Positions 17,407-26,387 of a stretch of 64,000 bases of DNA are shown piece after piece. The first letter of the stretch is position 1. Each line of letters begins with the position of its first letter. The stretch is from positions 5,766,001-5,830,000 of the forward strand of contig NZ_FNSV01000005.1 of assembly GCF_900105905.1 (NCBI RefSeq), read 5' to 3'. Under the pieces are notes generated by a model, which did no database searches, was not told the DNA's origin, and saw nothing but the letters and a program-made list of their open reading frames with translations. The DNA is from Rhodococcus koreensis. Its GTDB lineage: Bacteria; Actinomycetota; Actinomycetes; Mycobacteriales; Mycobacteriaceae. A program made the translations under genes and the position numbers.

Positions 17407-20007
17407 TCACTGTGCCGGCGCCGTCTCGACCGCCCGGAGTTCGAGGAGGCACTCGTCGGGTTGTTCGGTGGCGCCGGGCATCGAGGTCACGAACCAGAAG
17501 TCACCGTCCCGGTCGACGCGAAACAGGTCGCCGGTAGCCATCCACTCGTCATCCCGGTCGAACACACCGCGCAGCGCGATGTCGTTGCCGGCGAAGATCT
17601 TCCCCGAGGCGTCGACGAGCAGTTGGCCGACCTGTCCCGGCCGAGCAGGCACCGCGTAGCCGTCCTCGCCGGTGCGGATCCGGCCGTCCTCCATCTCGAC
17701 GACGCACACCCGTGGCGTTCCCGGCAGCGGTTTGCCCACCGAACCGATCTTGCGACCGCTGACATTGCCGAGGATTGCGTCCGAACGCGTCGAGGCGTAC
17801 ATCTCCAGGACACCGACCGATCCGAACCGGTCGCTGACCCGCCGCCACAGGTCGGCCGGCATCGCCGAGCCGACGAAGAGTCGAATGGGATGGTTCTTCC
17901 GGATTCGCTCCGGCGCGTCGACCAGCGGTTCGAGCATGTCGCGGGTGTAGGTCACCACTGTGGCCCGGTTGCGGCGTACCTGGGACCAGAACGTCTCCGG
18001 GTCGAACTCGTCGATCAGTGCCACGCGGGCACCGGATGCGGTTGCGGCGGCCGTCGCCAGGAGCAGACCGGTCGGGTGGTGCAGTGGGCTGCTGGAGTAG
18101 ATCGTGTCGCCCGGGGTCAACGCGCACGCAGTCGAGGCCGCCAACGCGGAGGTCGCCCACCGGCCGTTGGTGATCAGATCGGCGCGGGTCTGCTCCTCAG
18201 CGCCGCCGAAGAGGACGAACGCGACGTCGCCGGCGCACCCCGGGTTCGCCCGGTACCAGGCAGGCAGGCGCGCGTGGTCGGGATCGACCTGCTCGAGGTC
18301 GACTGCGCCGGACGGGATGTCGCGGTCTTCGTGGACTGCGCCGAGAACGAACACCGGCAGCGCGGTTGTTGCCGCGGTCGCCGCGTGCTCGGGGTCGGCG
18401 AGGATCTTCGTCACGTGCCCGAGCCGTATCTCTTCGGCGAGGTCGTGCCCCGGGCGGTGCAGCACGGCGACCGCACCGATGCGGTTGAGGGCCGCGATCG
18501 CGACGAGGGAGCTCGGGCGGGTGTGCATGAGCACTCCGACTCGCTCGCCCTTGCGGACACCCGCCGATACCAGCCCGCAGACGACGCTGTCGATGCGTTG
18601 TTTGGTTTCCGCGTGGGTGTGCACGCGATCGGCGAACAGGAAGGCCACCTTGTCCGGGCGCGAGCGGGCCAGGTCGTCGAGTAGCGCACCGTAGGAGATC
18701 GTGGTGCGCGGACCCATCGATTCGAGCCGCACCAGGCGGGGCGCCGCAGCGGCGGCTTCCCTCGACAGCTCGACGACCGTGGTGGCCAGGTGCTTTCCGG
18801 CGCGCGACAGGGCGGCGGGGAGGTTGAACCCGGTTCCGGCGACGAGACCGGCGCCGTAGGTCAGTCCGGCGATGCTTCCGCGTGGCGCCGGTGCCTCGAC
18901 GTCGGAGGACGGCTCGAGTTCGTGTATGAAGTCGGGCAGGTCACCCTCTCCGTTCGTCCAGCGCACCCACGCACCGATGCCGGGCCAGGTTTTCTGCTTG
19001 GCATGCGAGCTGACCGGCAGCCCGAAGTGTCCGACCGGCAGGGTGCATTCGTGGATGTCGGCGTTGGGTGCCGCCCGCCGGACCGCGCGCACCGTCGCCG
19101 GCGGTGCCAGGAAGTCGGCCTCACCGACGAAGGTGAGGATCGGGCAGGTGATGTCTGCGAATCCGACGGTGCGGTCACCGATCACGACGCCGCCCTCGAC
19201 CAGGCGGTTGTCCGCGAGCAATTCGAGCAGTTCGACGAGTGCGGGACCGGACCAGCTGATCCACGCGCCGGTTTTGAGGAATTTGCGTTGCGGTTCGCGT
19301 GGCAGCAGCGACTCGCGGTCGTGCAGGGCGAGCAGGAATTCGATGTCGTTGCGGATGTTGCGATGTGGGCTCGACCAGTTGAACAGCTGTGTGACGAACC
19401 ATCGGGGAAGGCCGGTCTTGCCGATGATCTTGCTCTCGAGCCCGACGATGCCCCAGAACAGGTCCTGTGGAACGACGCGGTCGATGTCGAGGGTCGTGAG
19501 CGGGCTGCCCAGCGCGATTACGCTCGCCACGCCGGCATTGCCGAGATACGCGGTCGCCGTGTAGCAGAAGATGCCGCCCTGGCAGTACCCGACGAGATGC
19601 ACGTCCCGACCGGTGGCCTGCCGGACCCGTTGCACCGCGTCGGCGACGGCGAGTACGTGGTCACCGAAGGTGCGCTCGTTGCCGCCCGGCTCGACCGCCG
19701 GATCTCCGAAGTCGACCACCCACGGGTCGAGGCCCTGCTCGCGCAGCATCGCGACCGCACTGGTCTGCGGCGAAATGTCCCACACGACGGCAACCTGCGA
19801 CAGCGGTGGCACGAGGATGACCGGCGGAAGCCCGGCCGGCGAGTCCGGGTAGTAGTGCCGCAGGCGGTACACCGGTTCGTGTGCCACGACGTCGTGCGGT
19901 GCGGGCTCCTCCTCGGTCTTGAGGCCGCCGTACCTGGCGACCTCGATGCCGTTGACGATGGTGGCGATGACGCGATCGATGTTGCTCGCGGTCGGGGTGG
20001 AGCCCAT
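17407..20007 (-). CDS. Fusion of PhaC-like alpha/beta hydrolase with a degenerate acyl-CoA-synthetase domain
   Basis: An 866-residue two-domain protein. Residues about 40-360 are an alpha/beta hydrolase closest to class-III polyhydroxyalkanoate synthase: PPLSQVAVVWDISPQTSAV and a nucleophile elbow GYCQGG, with cysteine in place of serine. GHFGLP near residue 325 supplies a histidine. Residues about 430-866 follow the AMP-binding fold, but the ATP loop, normally YTSGTTGxPKG, reads VLFGGAEEQTRAD. The chain also stops after GDLFRVDRDGDFWFV without the C-terminal lysine subdomain, so adenylate formation looks lost. Its start overlaps the stop of the upstream hydrolase gene (TAATG). Polyester or acyl-thioester chemistry is inferred. 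Confidence 0.8.
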   Translation of the reverse strand: MGSTPTASNIDRVIATIVNGIEVARYGGLKTEEEPAPHDVVAHEPVYRLRHYYPDSPAGLPPVILVPPLSQVAVVWDISPQTSAVAMLREQGLDPWVVDFGDPAVEPGGNERTFGDHVLAVADAVQRVRQATGRDVHLVGYCQGGIFCYTATAYLGNAGVASVIALGSPLTTLDIDRVVPQDLFWGIVGLESKIIGKTGLPRWFVTQLFNWSSPHRNIRNDIEFLLALHDRESLLPREPQRKFLKTGAWISWSGPALVELLELLADNRLVEGGVVIGDRTVGFADITCPILTFVGEADFLAPPATVRAVRRAAPNADIHECTLPVGHFGLPVSSHAKQKTWPGIGAWVRWTNGEGDLPDFIHELEPSSDVEAPAPRGSIAGLTYGAGLVAGTGFNLPAALSRAGKHLATTVVELSREAAAAAPRLVRLESMGPRTTISYGALLDDLARSRPDKVAFLFADRVHTHAETKQRIDSVVCGLVSAGVRKGERVGVLMHTRPSSLVAIAALNRIGAVAVLHRPGHDLAEEIRLGHVTKILADPEHAATAATTALPVFVLGAVHEDRDIPSGAVDLEQVDPDHARLPAWYRANPGCAGDVAFVLFGGAEEQTRADLITNGRWATSALAASTACALTPGDTIYSSSPLHHPTGLLLATAAATASGARVALIDEFDPETFWSQVRRNRATVVTYTRDMLEPLVDAPERIRKNHPIRLFVGSAMPADLWRRVSDRFGSVGVLEMYASTRSDAILGNVSGRKIGSVGKPLPGTPRVCVVEMEDGRIRTGEDGYAVPARPGQVGQLLVDASGKIFAGNDIALRGVFDRDDEWMATGDLFRVDRDGDFWFVTSMPGATEQPDECLLELRAVETAPAQ

Positions 20008-20876
20008 TAGCTGTCTGCTTTCGGTGTCGGTTGGTTGCAGGGGGTGGACAGGATCAGGTCGGCGATGCGGCCCGGTTCCTCGAGTTGCGGGCAGTGGCCG
20101 CAGTTGTCGAGAGTCTCGAGTGTTGCCGTGGGCACCGTGGACAGGAAGGCCGGCGCGCTGTTCGGATCTGCCAGCTTGTCTTCGCGGCCCCAGATCAGTA
20201 GGACCGGTAGGCGGATCCGGTCGGTTCGCAGGGGGTCGTGATCGCTCTCCCGACTCAGCGCGAGCAGATCGCTGCGCAATCTGCCCACATCACGCATGCC
20301 GTGGACGTGCTCCGCGTACCGCAGCGCGAGCCCGGACTCGGCGCGGCCTGCGGCGAGGCCGCGCGCATAGAACCGCGCTGCCCCGCGGCGGATCAGCGCC
20401 GCGGGCACGGGTGCTCGGTCGACGAACTGCAGCAACGGATCCAGGCAACGCAGGACCGTCGTGAGATACCGCAGTCGCCAGCCGTAGGCCAGGCCTGCCG
20501 GCCCGATGCCGACCACGGCGCCGAGGGGCACCTCGCTGCGGGCGGCCGCGCGCAGCGCGAGCAGGCCGCCGAGCGAGTTTCCCACCACAACCACATCGCC
20601 GCGTTCGGCGTAGGCACGTACGAACCCGTCGACGAACGCGTCGTGGTGGGGCAACGCCGGGCGGGCCAGCCGATCGGCGCGACCGCTGCCGGGCAGATCG
20701 ACCGCCACTGCGCGGCGGCCCCGGCTCGCGAACTCCTGCAAGAGCGGGCGCCACGAGTCCGCCGAGTCGGTGAAGCCGTGCAGCAGCAGGATCGGCGGCC
20801 CGTCTCCGTCGACTTCGAGCACTCGGGTGGATACGCCGGCGACGACGATCGGCCGCTCGTTGATCGGGGAACTCAT
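20007..20876 (-). CDS. Alpha/beta hydrolase
   Basis: A 289-residue cytosolic hydrolase. The oxyanion-hole region is ILLLHGFTDSADSW, the nucleophile elbow is VGNSLGG with serine, the acid region is LIWGREDKLADP, and the histidine lies in DNCGHCPQLEEP. The triad is complete, so the enzyme should be active on an ester or thioester. Its start overlaps the SDR stop (ATGA) and its stop overlaps the PhaC-like fusion start, so all three are translated from one leftward message. It may release or transfer acyl groups together with the fusion protein. Substrate unknown. Confidence 0.9.
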   Translation of the reverse strand: MSSPINERPIVVAGVSTRVLEVDGDGPPILLLHGFTDSADSWRPLLQEFASRGRRAVAVDLPGSGRADRLARPALPHHDAFVDGFVRAYAERGDVVVVGNSLGGLLALRAAARSEVPLGAVVGIGPAGLAYGWRLRYLTTVLRCLDPLLQFVDRAPVPAALIRRGAARFYARGLAAGRAESGLALRYAEHVHGMRDVGRLRSDLLALSRESDHDPLRTDRIRLPVLLIWGREDKLADPNSAPAFLSTVPTATLETLDNCGHCPQLEEPGRIADLILSTPCNQPTPKADS

Positions 20877-21655
20877 GAGAGCAGTAACCCGCCGTCCACC
20901 ACGAGCTGGCTACCGGTCATGTAGCTGCTGGCGTCGGAGGCGAGGAAGACCATCGCCGCGGCGAGTTCGGCGGGGTCACCGAGGCGGCCCATGACGAGTC
21001 GGGGACCGATGAGTTCGGTGGGCATGCCGTCGGTCATCTCCGAGGGGAAGAACCCCGGGAGCAGTGCGTTGACTCGAATTCCCTTGCGCCCCGACCACTG
21101 TCGCGCGAGTGACCGGGTGAGTCCGAGGAGTCCGGCCTTCGACGCCGAGTACGCCGTCGTGGGGGCGTCGAGTGTGGTGTGCGCCATGACGCTGGCCACG
21201 TTCACGATCGACGAGCCAGGCGCCATCGCGGGGGCGACGGCCTGGGCCATCGAGAAGCATGCCGTGAGGTTCACCGCGACGACCCGTTCGAACTCGGCCA
21301 ACGACAGCCGCGACGCGGGTGCGTGGTCTTCGATGCCGGCGTTGTTGATCAGCACGTCGACGCGCCCGAACCGCTCCACGGCCGCACCGACCACCTTGTG
21401 ACAGTCGTCGGCGTCTGTGACGTCCGCGGCCACGGCGAGGCCGCTGCGACCGGTGCCGGTCACCGTGGCGAGGGTGTCCTCCAGAAGGGGTGCGCGCCGT
21501 GCGGCGACCACCACGTCCGCACCGGCCTCGGCACATGCCGCGGCGAACGCGACCCCGAGCCCCGACGACGCCCCGGTGATCACGACAACCTTGTCCCGAA
21601 GGCCGAACTTGTCGGCCAGGACGGGCCGAGGACCTGCTGTGCGGGCATAGCTCAT
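20873..21655 (-). CDS. Short-chain dehydrogenase/reductase
   Basis: A 260-residue classical SDR. It has the cofactor loop TGASSGLG near residue 27, NNAGIED near 107, a serine in IVNVASVMAHT and the catalytic YSASK near 175. Length is normal. Classical SDRs interconvert hydroxyl and keto groups with NAD(P)H; 3-hydroxyacyl-CoA or a similar intermediate would fit the surrounding genes. It heads the leftward operon and faces the CaiB-thiolase operon across a 234-base gap that holds two related palindromes. Confidence 0.92.
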   Translation of the reverse strand: MSYARTAGPRPVLADKFGLRDKVVVITGASSGLGVAFAAACAEAGADVVVAARRAPLLEDTLATVTGTGRSGLAVAADVTDADDCHKVVGAAVERFGRVDVLINNAGIEDHAPASRLSLAEFERVVAVNLTACFSMAQAVAPAMAPGSSIVNVASVMAHTTLDAPTTAYSASKAGLLGLTRSLARQWSGRKGIRVNALLPGFFPSEMTDGMPTELIGPRLVMGRLGDPAELAAAMVFLASDASSYMTGSQLVVDGGLLLS

Positions 21656-21735
21656 GACTGATTCCTAAGTTGTGATGATTGTGTTCTGGCGCAACGAAGT
21701 TCGCTGAACAGCGATGATCACGACACTTCGTTCTC

Positions 21736-21751
21736 CTATACGACTGTATAG
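21736..21751. promoter_or_regulatory. Operator-like palindrome, proximal to the SDR operon
   Basis: CTATACGACTGTATAG has perfect six-base arms (CTATAC and GTATAG) around four bases. It lies about 80 bases upstream of the SDR start in a divergent promoter region. A second site of the same layout lies at 21857-21872. The shared ATAC-N4-GTAT core fits a TetR-type repressor; the TetR gene at 29632-30249 is the nearest candidate. Confidence 0.7.
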
Positions 21752-21856
21752 AAAAACATTCATATGTAAAGCCTGAAGCGCGGCGCACCCCGAGCTCCCG
21801 CGACGAGCGCGCGATGCGATACCGCTGACCAGTTCTATTTACAAACAGATATTTTC

Positions 21857-21872
21857 CGATACAGTTGTATAG
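21857..21872. promoter_or_regulatory. Operator-like palindrome, proximal to the CaiB-thiolase operon
   Basis: CGATACAGTTGTATAG carries the ATAC-N4-GTAT core also present at 21736-21751. It ends 17 bases before the start of the CaiB-family gene, so a bound repressor would block initiation. One site per direction of the divergent promoter suggests joint control of both operons. Confidence 0.68.
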
Positions 21873-21889
21873 CAACGAAGGGAATGTTG

Positions 21890-22744
21890 ATGCTCGAATC
21901 CAAATCGCTCGAGGGCGTACGGGTCCTCACACTTGCCGTGAATCTGCCGGGACCACTCGCCGTCGCCCGCCTGCAGGTGATGGGAGCGGCGGTCACCAAG
22001 ATCGAACCGCCCGAGGGTGATCCGCTCCGCAGCGCGTGCCCGCAGTGGTATCGCGAACTCACACAGGGCCAGCAGGTTCTCACAGTGGATCTGAAGGATC
22101 CGGCGGGACGCGAACGGTTGGATACCGAGTTGGCGGCCTCCGACCTACTGGTGACCGCCATGCGGCCCTCCGCGCTGCGCCGACTCGGGCTCACCGAACT
22201 GCAGTCGGTGCACCCACGCCTCGCGCACGTGGAGATCGTCGGCCACGACGGCGCACTCGAGGACCTGCCCGGTCACGACCTGACCTACCAGGCGGTGAAC
22301 GGCACACTGCAGCCGCCGCTCATGCCCACTGTTCCCGTCGCCGATCTGCTCGGCGCCGAACGTGCCGTGTCGGCAGCGCTCCTCGCTCTCGGTGCATCGT
22401 CGAAACCCCGTCGGGGGGAGAGCTACCGTGTGGTCCTCGCGGATGCTGCAGCCGATGCCGGTGCCGCGGTGCGCCACGGACTGATGGGGCATTCGTCGAC
22501 ACCGCTCGGTGGCGCCGTTCCCGGATACGGCATCTACGCCACCTCCGACGGGCACATCGCCCTCGCGGCGCTCGAACCGCATTTCTGGTCCCGCACCCGC
22601 GACGTCCTCGGCGTCGCGGGGGAACGCGACGAACTCGAGCGCATCTTCGCCACCCGGACCAGCAAGGAATGGGAAGAACTCGCCGAGCGGGTCGACATAC
22701 CGCTCATCGGAATTCAGAAACCTGGACAAGGAGTACCAGCATGA
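21890..22744 (+). CDS. Short CaiB/BaiF-family protein (racemase-like)
   Basis: A 284-residue member of the family III CoA-transferase / alpha-methylacyl-CoA racemase superfamily. VLTLAVNLPGPLAVARLQVM starts the Rossmann-like N-domain. GHDLTYQAVNG resembles the GHDINY motif with the racemase histidine, and PVADLLGAERAV supplies the conserved aspartate. At about 285 residues it is roughly a fifth shorter than racemases and a third shorter than transferases, mainly at the C-terminus. GAAGGG-type spacing (GAAGGG, seven bases) favours ATG 21890 over 21884. It overlaps the thiolase start by ATGA. Epimerising a branched acyl-CoA before beta-oxidation is a reasonable guess. Confidence 0.8.
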   Translation: MLESKSLEGVRVLTLAVNLPGPLAVARLQVMGAAVTKIEPPEGDPLRSACPQWYRELTQGQQVLTVDLKDPAGRERLDTELAASDLLVTAMRPSALRRLGLTELQSVHPRLAHVEIVGHDGALEDLPGHDLTYQAVNGTLQPPLMPTVPVADLLGAERAVSAALLALGASSKPRRGESYRVVLADAAADAGAAVRHGLMGHSSTPLGGAVPGYGIYATSDGHIALAALEPHFWSRTRDVLGVAGERDELERIFATRTSKEWEELAERVDIPLIGIQKPGQGVPA

Positions 22745-23916
22745 CCGTTCGTGAAGCCGTGATCGTCGGCGCCGTCCGCACCCCGGTCGGGCGGCGGGGC
22801 GGCGCGTTGAGCGCCTGGCACCCGGTCGACCTGCTCGGACAGACGCTGCGGGCGCTGGTCGAGCGCACCGGCATCGATCCCGCCCAGATCGACGACGTGA
22901 TCACCGGTTGTGTTCTGCAGCAGGAACAACAGGGGGGCAACATCGGCCGGCACGCCGTGCTCGCCGCCGGATTTCCGGAGTCGGTGCCCGCGGTGACCGT
23001 CGACCGGCAGTGCGGCTCGGGTCAGCAGGCGGTCAGCTTCGCCGCGCAGGGCGTGCTCGCGGGCTCCTACGATCTGGCGATCGCCTGCGGTGTCGAGTCG
23101 ATGTCGCAGGTGCCGATGCCGGCCGCGATGGTGCCCGGGGCACCGCTCGGACCGCATTACAGCCCGCGCGAACTCGCCCGTTACGGCGGCGCCCTCGTGG
23201 CGCAGGGCCCGTCGTCGGAGCTGATGAACGAAAAATTCGACCTGAGCCGGGCTGCCCTGGACGCCTTCAGCGCCCGCAGCCATGGGCGCGCTCTCGCTGC
23301 GACCCGGGCGGGGAAGTTTCGCGAGCAGTTGGTACCGATGCGGGTAGATCCCGACGATGCGGCCAGCGCGCTCGTCGAGAGTGACGAGGGCATCCGCGAG
23401 CACCTCGACCGCGACAAGATGGCATCGTTGACGACGGTGTTCGCCGCCGACGGGCGCACCACCGCCGCGAACTCGTCGCAGCTCAGTGATGGTGCCGCCG
23501 CCCTGCTGATCGCCGACCGCGCGTTCGCCGAACGCCACGGACTGACGCCCAGGGCACGGTTCCGCGCGCTGTCGGTGGCAGGCGCCGATCCGGTCATCCA
23601 GTTCACCGCGGTCCTCGACGCCACCCGCAAGGCTCTGGAGTTCTCCGGTCTCGGGGTCGACGACATCGACCTTTTCGAGGTCAACGAGGCCTTCGCCGGA
23701 GTCCCGATGATGTTCGCACAGGAATTCGGGGTCCCCGACGACAAGCTCAACGTCAACGGCGGATCGGTCGCCATCGGCCATCCCCTCGGATCAACCGGCG
23801 CCCGGATGCTCACCGACCTGCTGTGCGAGCTCGAGCGCTCCGGCGCATCGGTCGGGCTGCAGAGCATCTGCGAGGCGAACGGCACCGCCAACACCACCAT
23901 CATCGAACGGATCTGA
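22741..23916 (+). CDS. Thiolase-family acyl-CoA acetyltransferase
   Basis: A 391-residue thiolase that cleaves 3-ketoacyl-CoA or condenses acyl-CoAs. The acylated nucleophile lies in DRQCGSGQQAV near residue 90. NEAFA, GGSVAIGHPLGSTGAR with its catalytic histidine, and a C-terminal cysteine in CEANGTANTTI are present. The usual C-x-G at that last site is altered to C-E-A-N-G. The ATG at 22741 overlaps the previous stop, and the frame upstream is a shadow of that gene. A second thiolase ends the operon at 28382. Confidence 0.93.
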   Translation: MTVREAVIVGAVRTPVGRRGGALSAWHPVDLLGQTLRALVERTGIDPAQIDDVITGCVLQQEQQGGNIGRHAVLAAGFPESVPAVTVDRQCGSGQQAVSFAAQGVLAGSYDLAIACGVESMSQVPMPAAMVPGAPLGPHYSPRELARYGGALVAQGPSSELMNEKFDLSRAALDAFSARSHGRALAATRAGKFREQLVPMRVDPDDAASALVESDEGIREHLDRDKMASLTTVFAADGRTTAANSSQLSDGAAALLIADRAFAERHGLTPRARFRALSVAGADPVIQFTAVLDATRKALEFSGLGVDDIDLFEVNEAFAGVPMMFAQEFGVPDDKLNVNGGSVAIGHPLGSTGARMLTDLLCELERSGASVGLQSICEANGTANTTIIERI

Positions 23917-23925
23917 GGAGCAGTG

Positions 23926-25593
23926 ATGACGAGCGCGATCATCCAAGGTCTACCGTCCACGCACGGCGACCACTACCAGTTGAACACCACCACCCTGATC
24001 CGGCACTCGGCCCGCACGTACCCCGAACAGCAGATCGTGTTCCGCACCGCGGACGGAGGCTGGGACCGCTACACCTACGCCGACGCCTACCGCCGGGTCC
24101 AGCGGGCGGCGAACGTCCTGACGTGGCTCGGGATCGGGCCGGCCGACATGGTCGGCATCCTGGACTGGAACAGCAAGCGGCACTACGAGCTGTACTGGGC
24201 GATCCCGGGTATCGCCGCGGCAATGCTGCAGATGAACCTGCGGCTGTCACCCGAGGACCTCGCGTATGTGGTGGGTCACAGCGACGCGCGGTTCATCTTC
24301 GTCGACGAGTCCCTGCTCCCTGTCGCCGAAGCCCTCGCCCCACACGCACCGAACGTCAAGGGCTGGGTGCTGATGTCGGACAAGCCGATGTCGCAGATCA
24401 GCACCACGCTCGAGAACGTCCACCACTTCGAGGACCTCATGGCCGACGCGAGCGAGGTGTACGACTGGCCCATGATCGACGAACATGCAACCTACAGTGC
24501 GTGTTACACCACCGGAACCACCGGGCGGCCCAAGGGGATCTACTACTCGCACCGAGGAATCTACCTGCACACCATGAGTCAGGCGGCAGCGCTGAGTATG
24601 AGCGCGGACGACGCCGTCATGCTCATCACCCCGATGTTCCACGGACAGTCCTGGGGGCTGCCGCAGACCGGAACCTACAGCGCCGCGAAGATCGTGCTTC
24701 CCGGCCGGTACATGGCCGAGGACACCTCGGTGCTGGTCGACGAGATGATCGCCGAAGAGGTCACCGTCGCCAACGGCGCGCCGGCGATCTTCGAGCCGAT
24801 GCTCGACTACATCAGGACCCTGGACGTCAAACCCGATTTCCGGCGGACGAAACTGCTCTCCGGTGCCACCGAGCCGCCACTGTCGATGATGCGCGGTTTC
24901 CACGACCTGACCGGCGCCGACATCCTGCACGGCTACGGCGCCACCGAGACCACGCCGTTCGTCACCGCAAACGGTGCGATCAAGCCGTCGCTGCGCACCA
25001 CGCTGACCGACGAGCAGAAGTGGGATCTCAAACGCTCGCAGGGTCTTCCGGTCAACGGTGTGGACATCCGGATCGTCGACGCCGACGGCAACGACCTGCC
25101 GCACGACGGACAGGCGCAGGGTGAGATCCTGCTCCGCGGACCCTGGATCATCGAGCGCTACCACAAACTCGACGACGACGGCGACCGCTTCCAGGACGGG
25201 TACTGGCGCAGCGGAGACGTCGGCAAGATCGACGCGTACGGCTACCTGAAACTGACCGACCGCATCAAAGACGTCATCAAGAGCGGCGGCGAATGGATCT
25301 CGTCCATCGACATGGAGAACGCGATCACCGCCCACCCGAAAGTCGCCGAAGCCGCCGTGGTCGGCGTCCACCACCCGCGCTGGCAGGAACGCCCCGTGGC
25401 GCTGGTCGTCACCACAGACGGCGACGACCTGCCGATCGAGGAGATCCACGCCCTCCTCACGGGGTCGTTCGCCAAGTGGCAGCTGCCGGACACGGTCGTC
25501 TTCTGCGACCGACTGCCCCGAACCAGCGTTGGCAAGCTCGACAAGAAGGTGATGCGCGCCGCGCACGCCGACATCTACAAGGACACCCTGTGA
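23926..25593 (+). CDS. Acyl-CoA synthetase (FadD-like AMP-binding ligase)
   Basis: A 555-residue ATP-dependent acyl-CoA ligase. The P-loop motif is YTTGTTGRPKGIYYSH near residue 197. GYGATETTP, the hinge aspartate motif YLKLTDRIKDVIKSGGEWIS and the C-terminal lysine in RTSVGKLDKK are all present, so both half-reactions should work. GAGGAG at 23915-23920 fits ATG 23926 better than GTG 23923. It probably activates the carboxylic substrate of this beta-oxidation locus. Chain type is unknown; the sequence is of the medium/long-chain group. Confidence 0.92.
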   Translation: MTSAIIQGLPSTHGDHYQLNTTTLIRHSARTYPEQQIVFRTADGGWDRYTYADAYRRVQRAANVLTWLGIGPADMVGILDWNSKRHYELYWAIPGIAAAMLQMNLRLSPEDLAYVVGHSDARFIFVDESLLPVAEALAPHAPNVKGWVLMSDKPMSQISTTLENVHHFEDLMADASEVYDWPMIDEHATYSACYTTGTTGRPKGIYYSHRGIYLHTMSQAAALSMSADDAVMLITPMFHGQSWGLPQTGTYSAAKIVLPGRYMAEDTSVLVDEMIAEEVTVANGAPAIFEPMLDYIRTLDVKPDFRRTKLLSGATEPPLSMMRGFHDLTGADILHGYGATETTPFVTANGAIKPSLRTTLTDEQKWDLKRSQGLPVNGVDIRIVDADGNDLPHDGQAQGEILLRGPWIIERYHKLDDDGDRFQDGYWRSGDVGKIDAYGYLKLTDRIKDVIKSGGEWISSIDMENAITAHPKVAEAAVVGVHHPRWQERPVALVVTTDGDDLPIEEIHALLTGSFAKWQLPDTVVFCDRLPRTSVGKLDKKVMRAAHADIYKDTL

Positions 25594-26378
25594 CTGAAAC
25601 ACCGGCAATTCTCGTCACCACCCGGCAGGGCGGCATCGCCATCCTCGAGATCAACCGCCCCGGCTCGAAGAACAGCATGAGCAACGATCTGCTCGCCGCG
25701 ATGGCCGCAGAATTGCGCGCCCTCCGGCACGACGACGACATTCGCGCGGTGATCATCACCGGGGCAGGCGGAACGTTCTGCGCCGGAGCCGACATCACCG
25801 GCTTCGACACTCTTCGTGACGCCGCGCTGCTCGGCGCGCGGGAGGAGTTCGGGGGCACGTTCTGGTCCGACCTGGCGACCTTCCCCAAACCCGTCATCGC
25901 CGCCATCGAGGGGTTGGCGCTGGGCGGCGGGTGCGAACTGGCCCTCGCCTGCGACATCGCCATCGCGGGTGAATCTGCGAAATTCGCAGTGCCCGAGGTC
26001 AAGCTGGGAGTGATCCCCGGCGCCGGGGGCACCCAGCGTCTGGTCGGTGCGGTCGGAAAGTCAAAGGCCATGGCGATGTTGCTGTCCGGTGACTTCCGCA
26101 CCGCAGACCAAGCCTGCGCCGCGGGCCTGATCGCCGAGACGGTCCCGGACGGTGAGGCACGGGCGCACGCCGTTGCTCTCGCACAGCGGATCGCGAAGAA
26201 TTCCCCGCTGGCGGTGGCGCTGGCCAAGGACGCCGCTCTGCGCGCACTCGAGACGTCACTGAGCCAGGGCCTCGAACACGAAAAACGCAACTTCCACATC
26301 GCCGTACGGTCTGCGGATTGTCACGAGGGGCAGTCCGCGTTCCTCGCCAAACGCGCCCCCGCCTTCACCGGAAAGTAG
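25590..26378 (+). CDS. Enoyl-CoA hydratase
   Basis: A 262-residue crotonase. The oxyanion hole loop GTFCAGADI and both catalytic glutamates are present, one in GGGCELALACDIAIA and one in FAVPEVKLGVIPGAGGTQRL, so syn-hydration of trans-2-enoyl-CoA is expected. It starts at GTG 25590, sharing bases with the ligase stop (GTGA), hence translational coupling. It stands between the ligase and the acyl-CoA dehydrogenase, in line with one round of beta-oxidation. Confidence 0.94.
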   Translation: MTETPAILVTTRQGGIAILEINRPGSKNSMSNDLLAAMAAELRALRHDDDIRAVIITGAGGTFCAGADITGFDTLRDAALLGAREEFGGTFWSDLATFPKPVIAAIEGLALGGGCELALACDIAIAGESAKFAVPEVKLGVIPGAGGTQRLVGAVGKSKAMAMLLSGDFRTADQACAAGLIAETVPDGEARAHAVALAQRIAKNSPLAVALAKDAALRALETSLSQGLEHEKRNFHIAVRSADCHEGQSAFLAKRAPAFTGK

Positions 26379-26387
26379 AAGCCCGTC

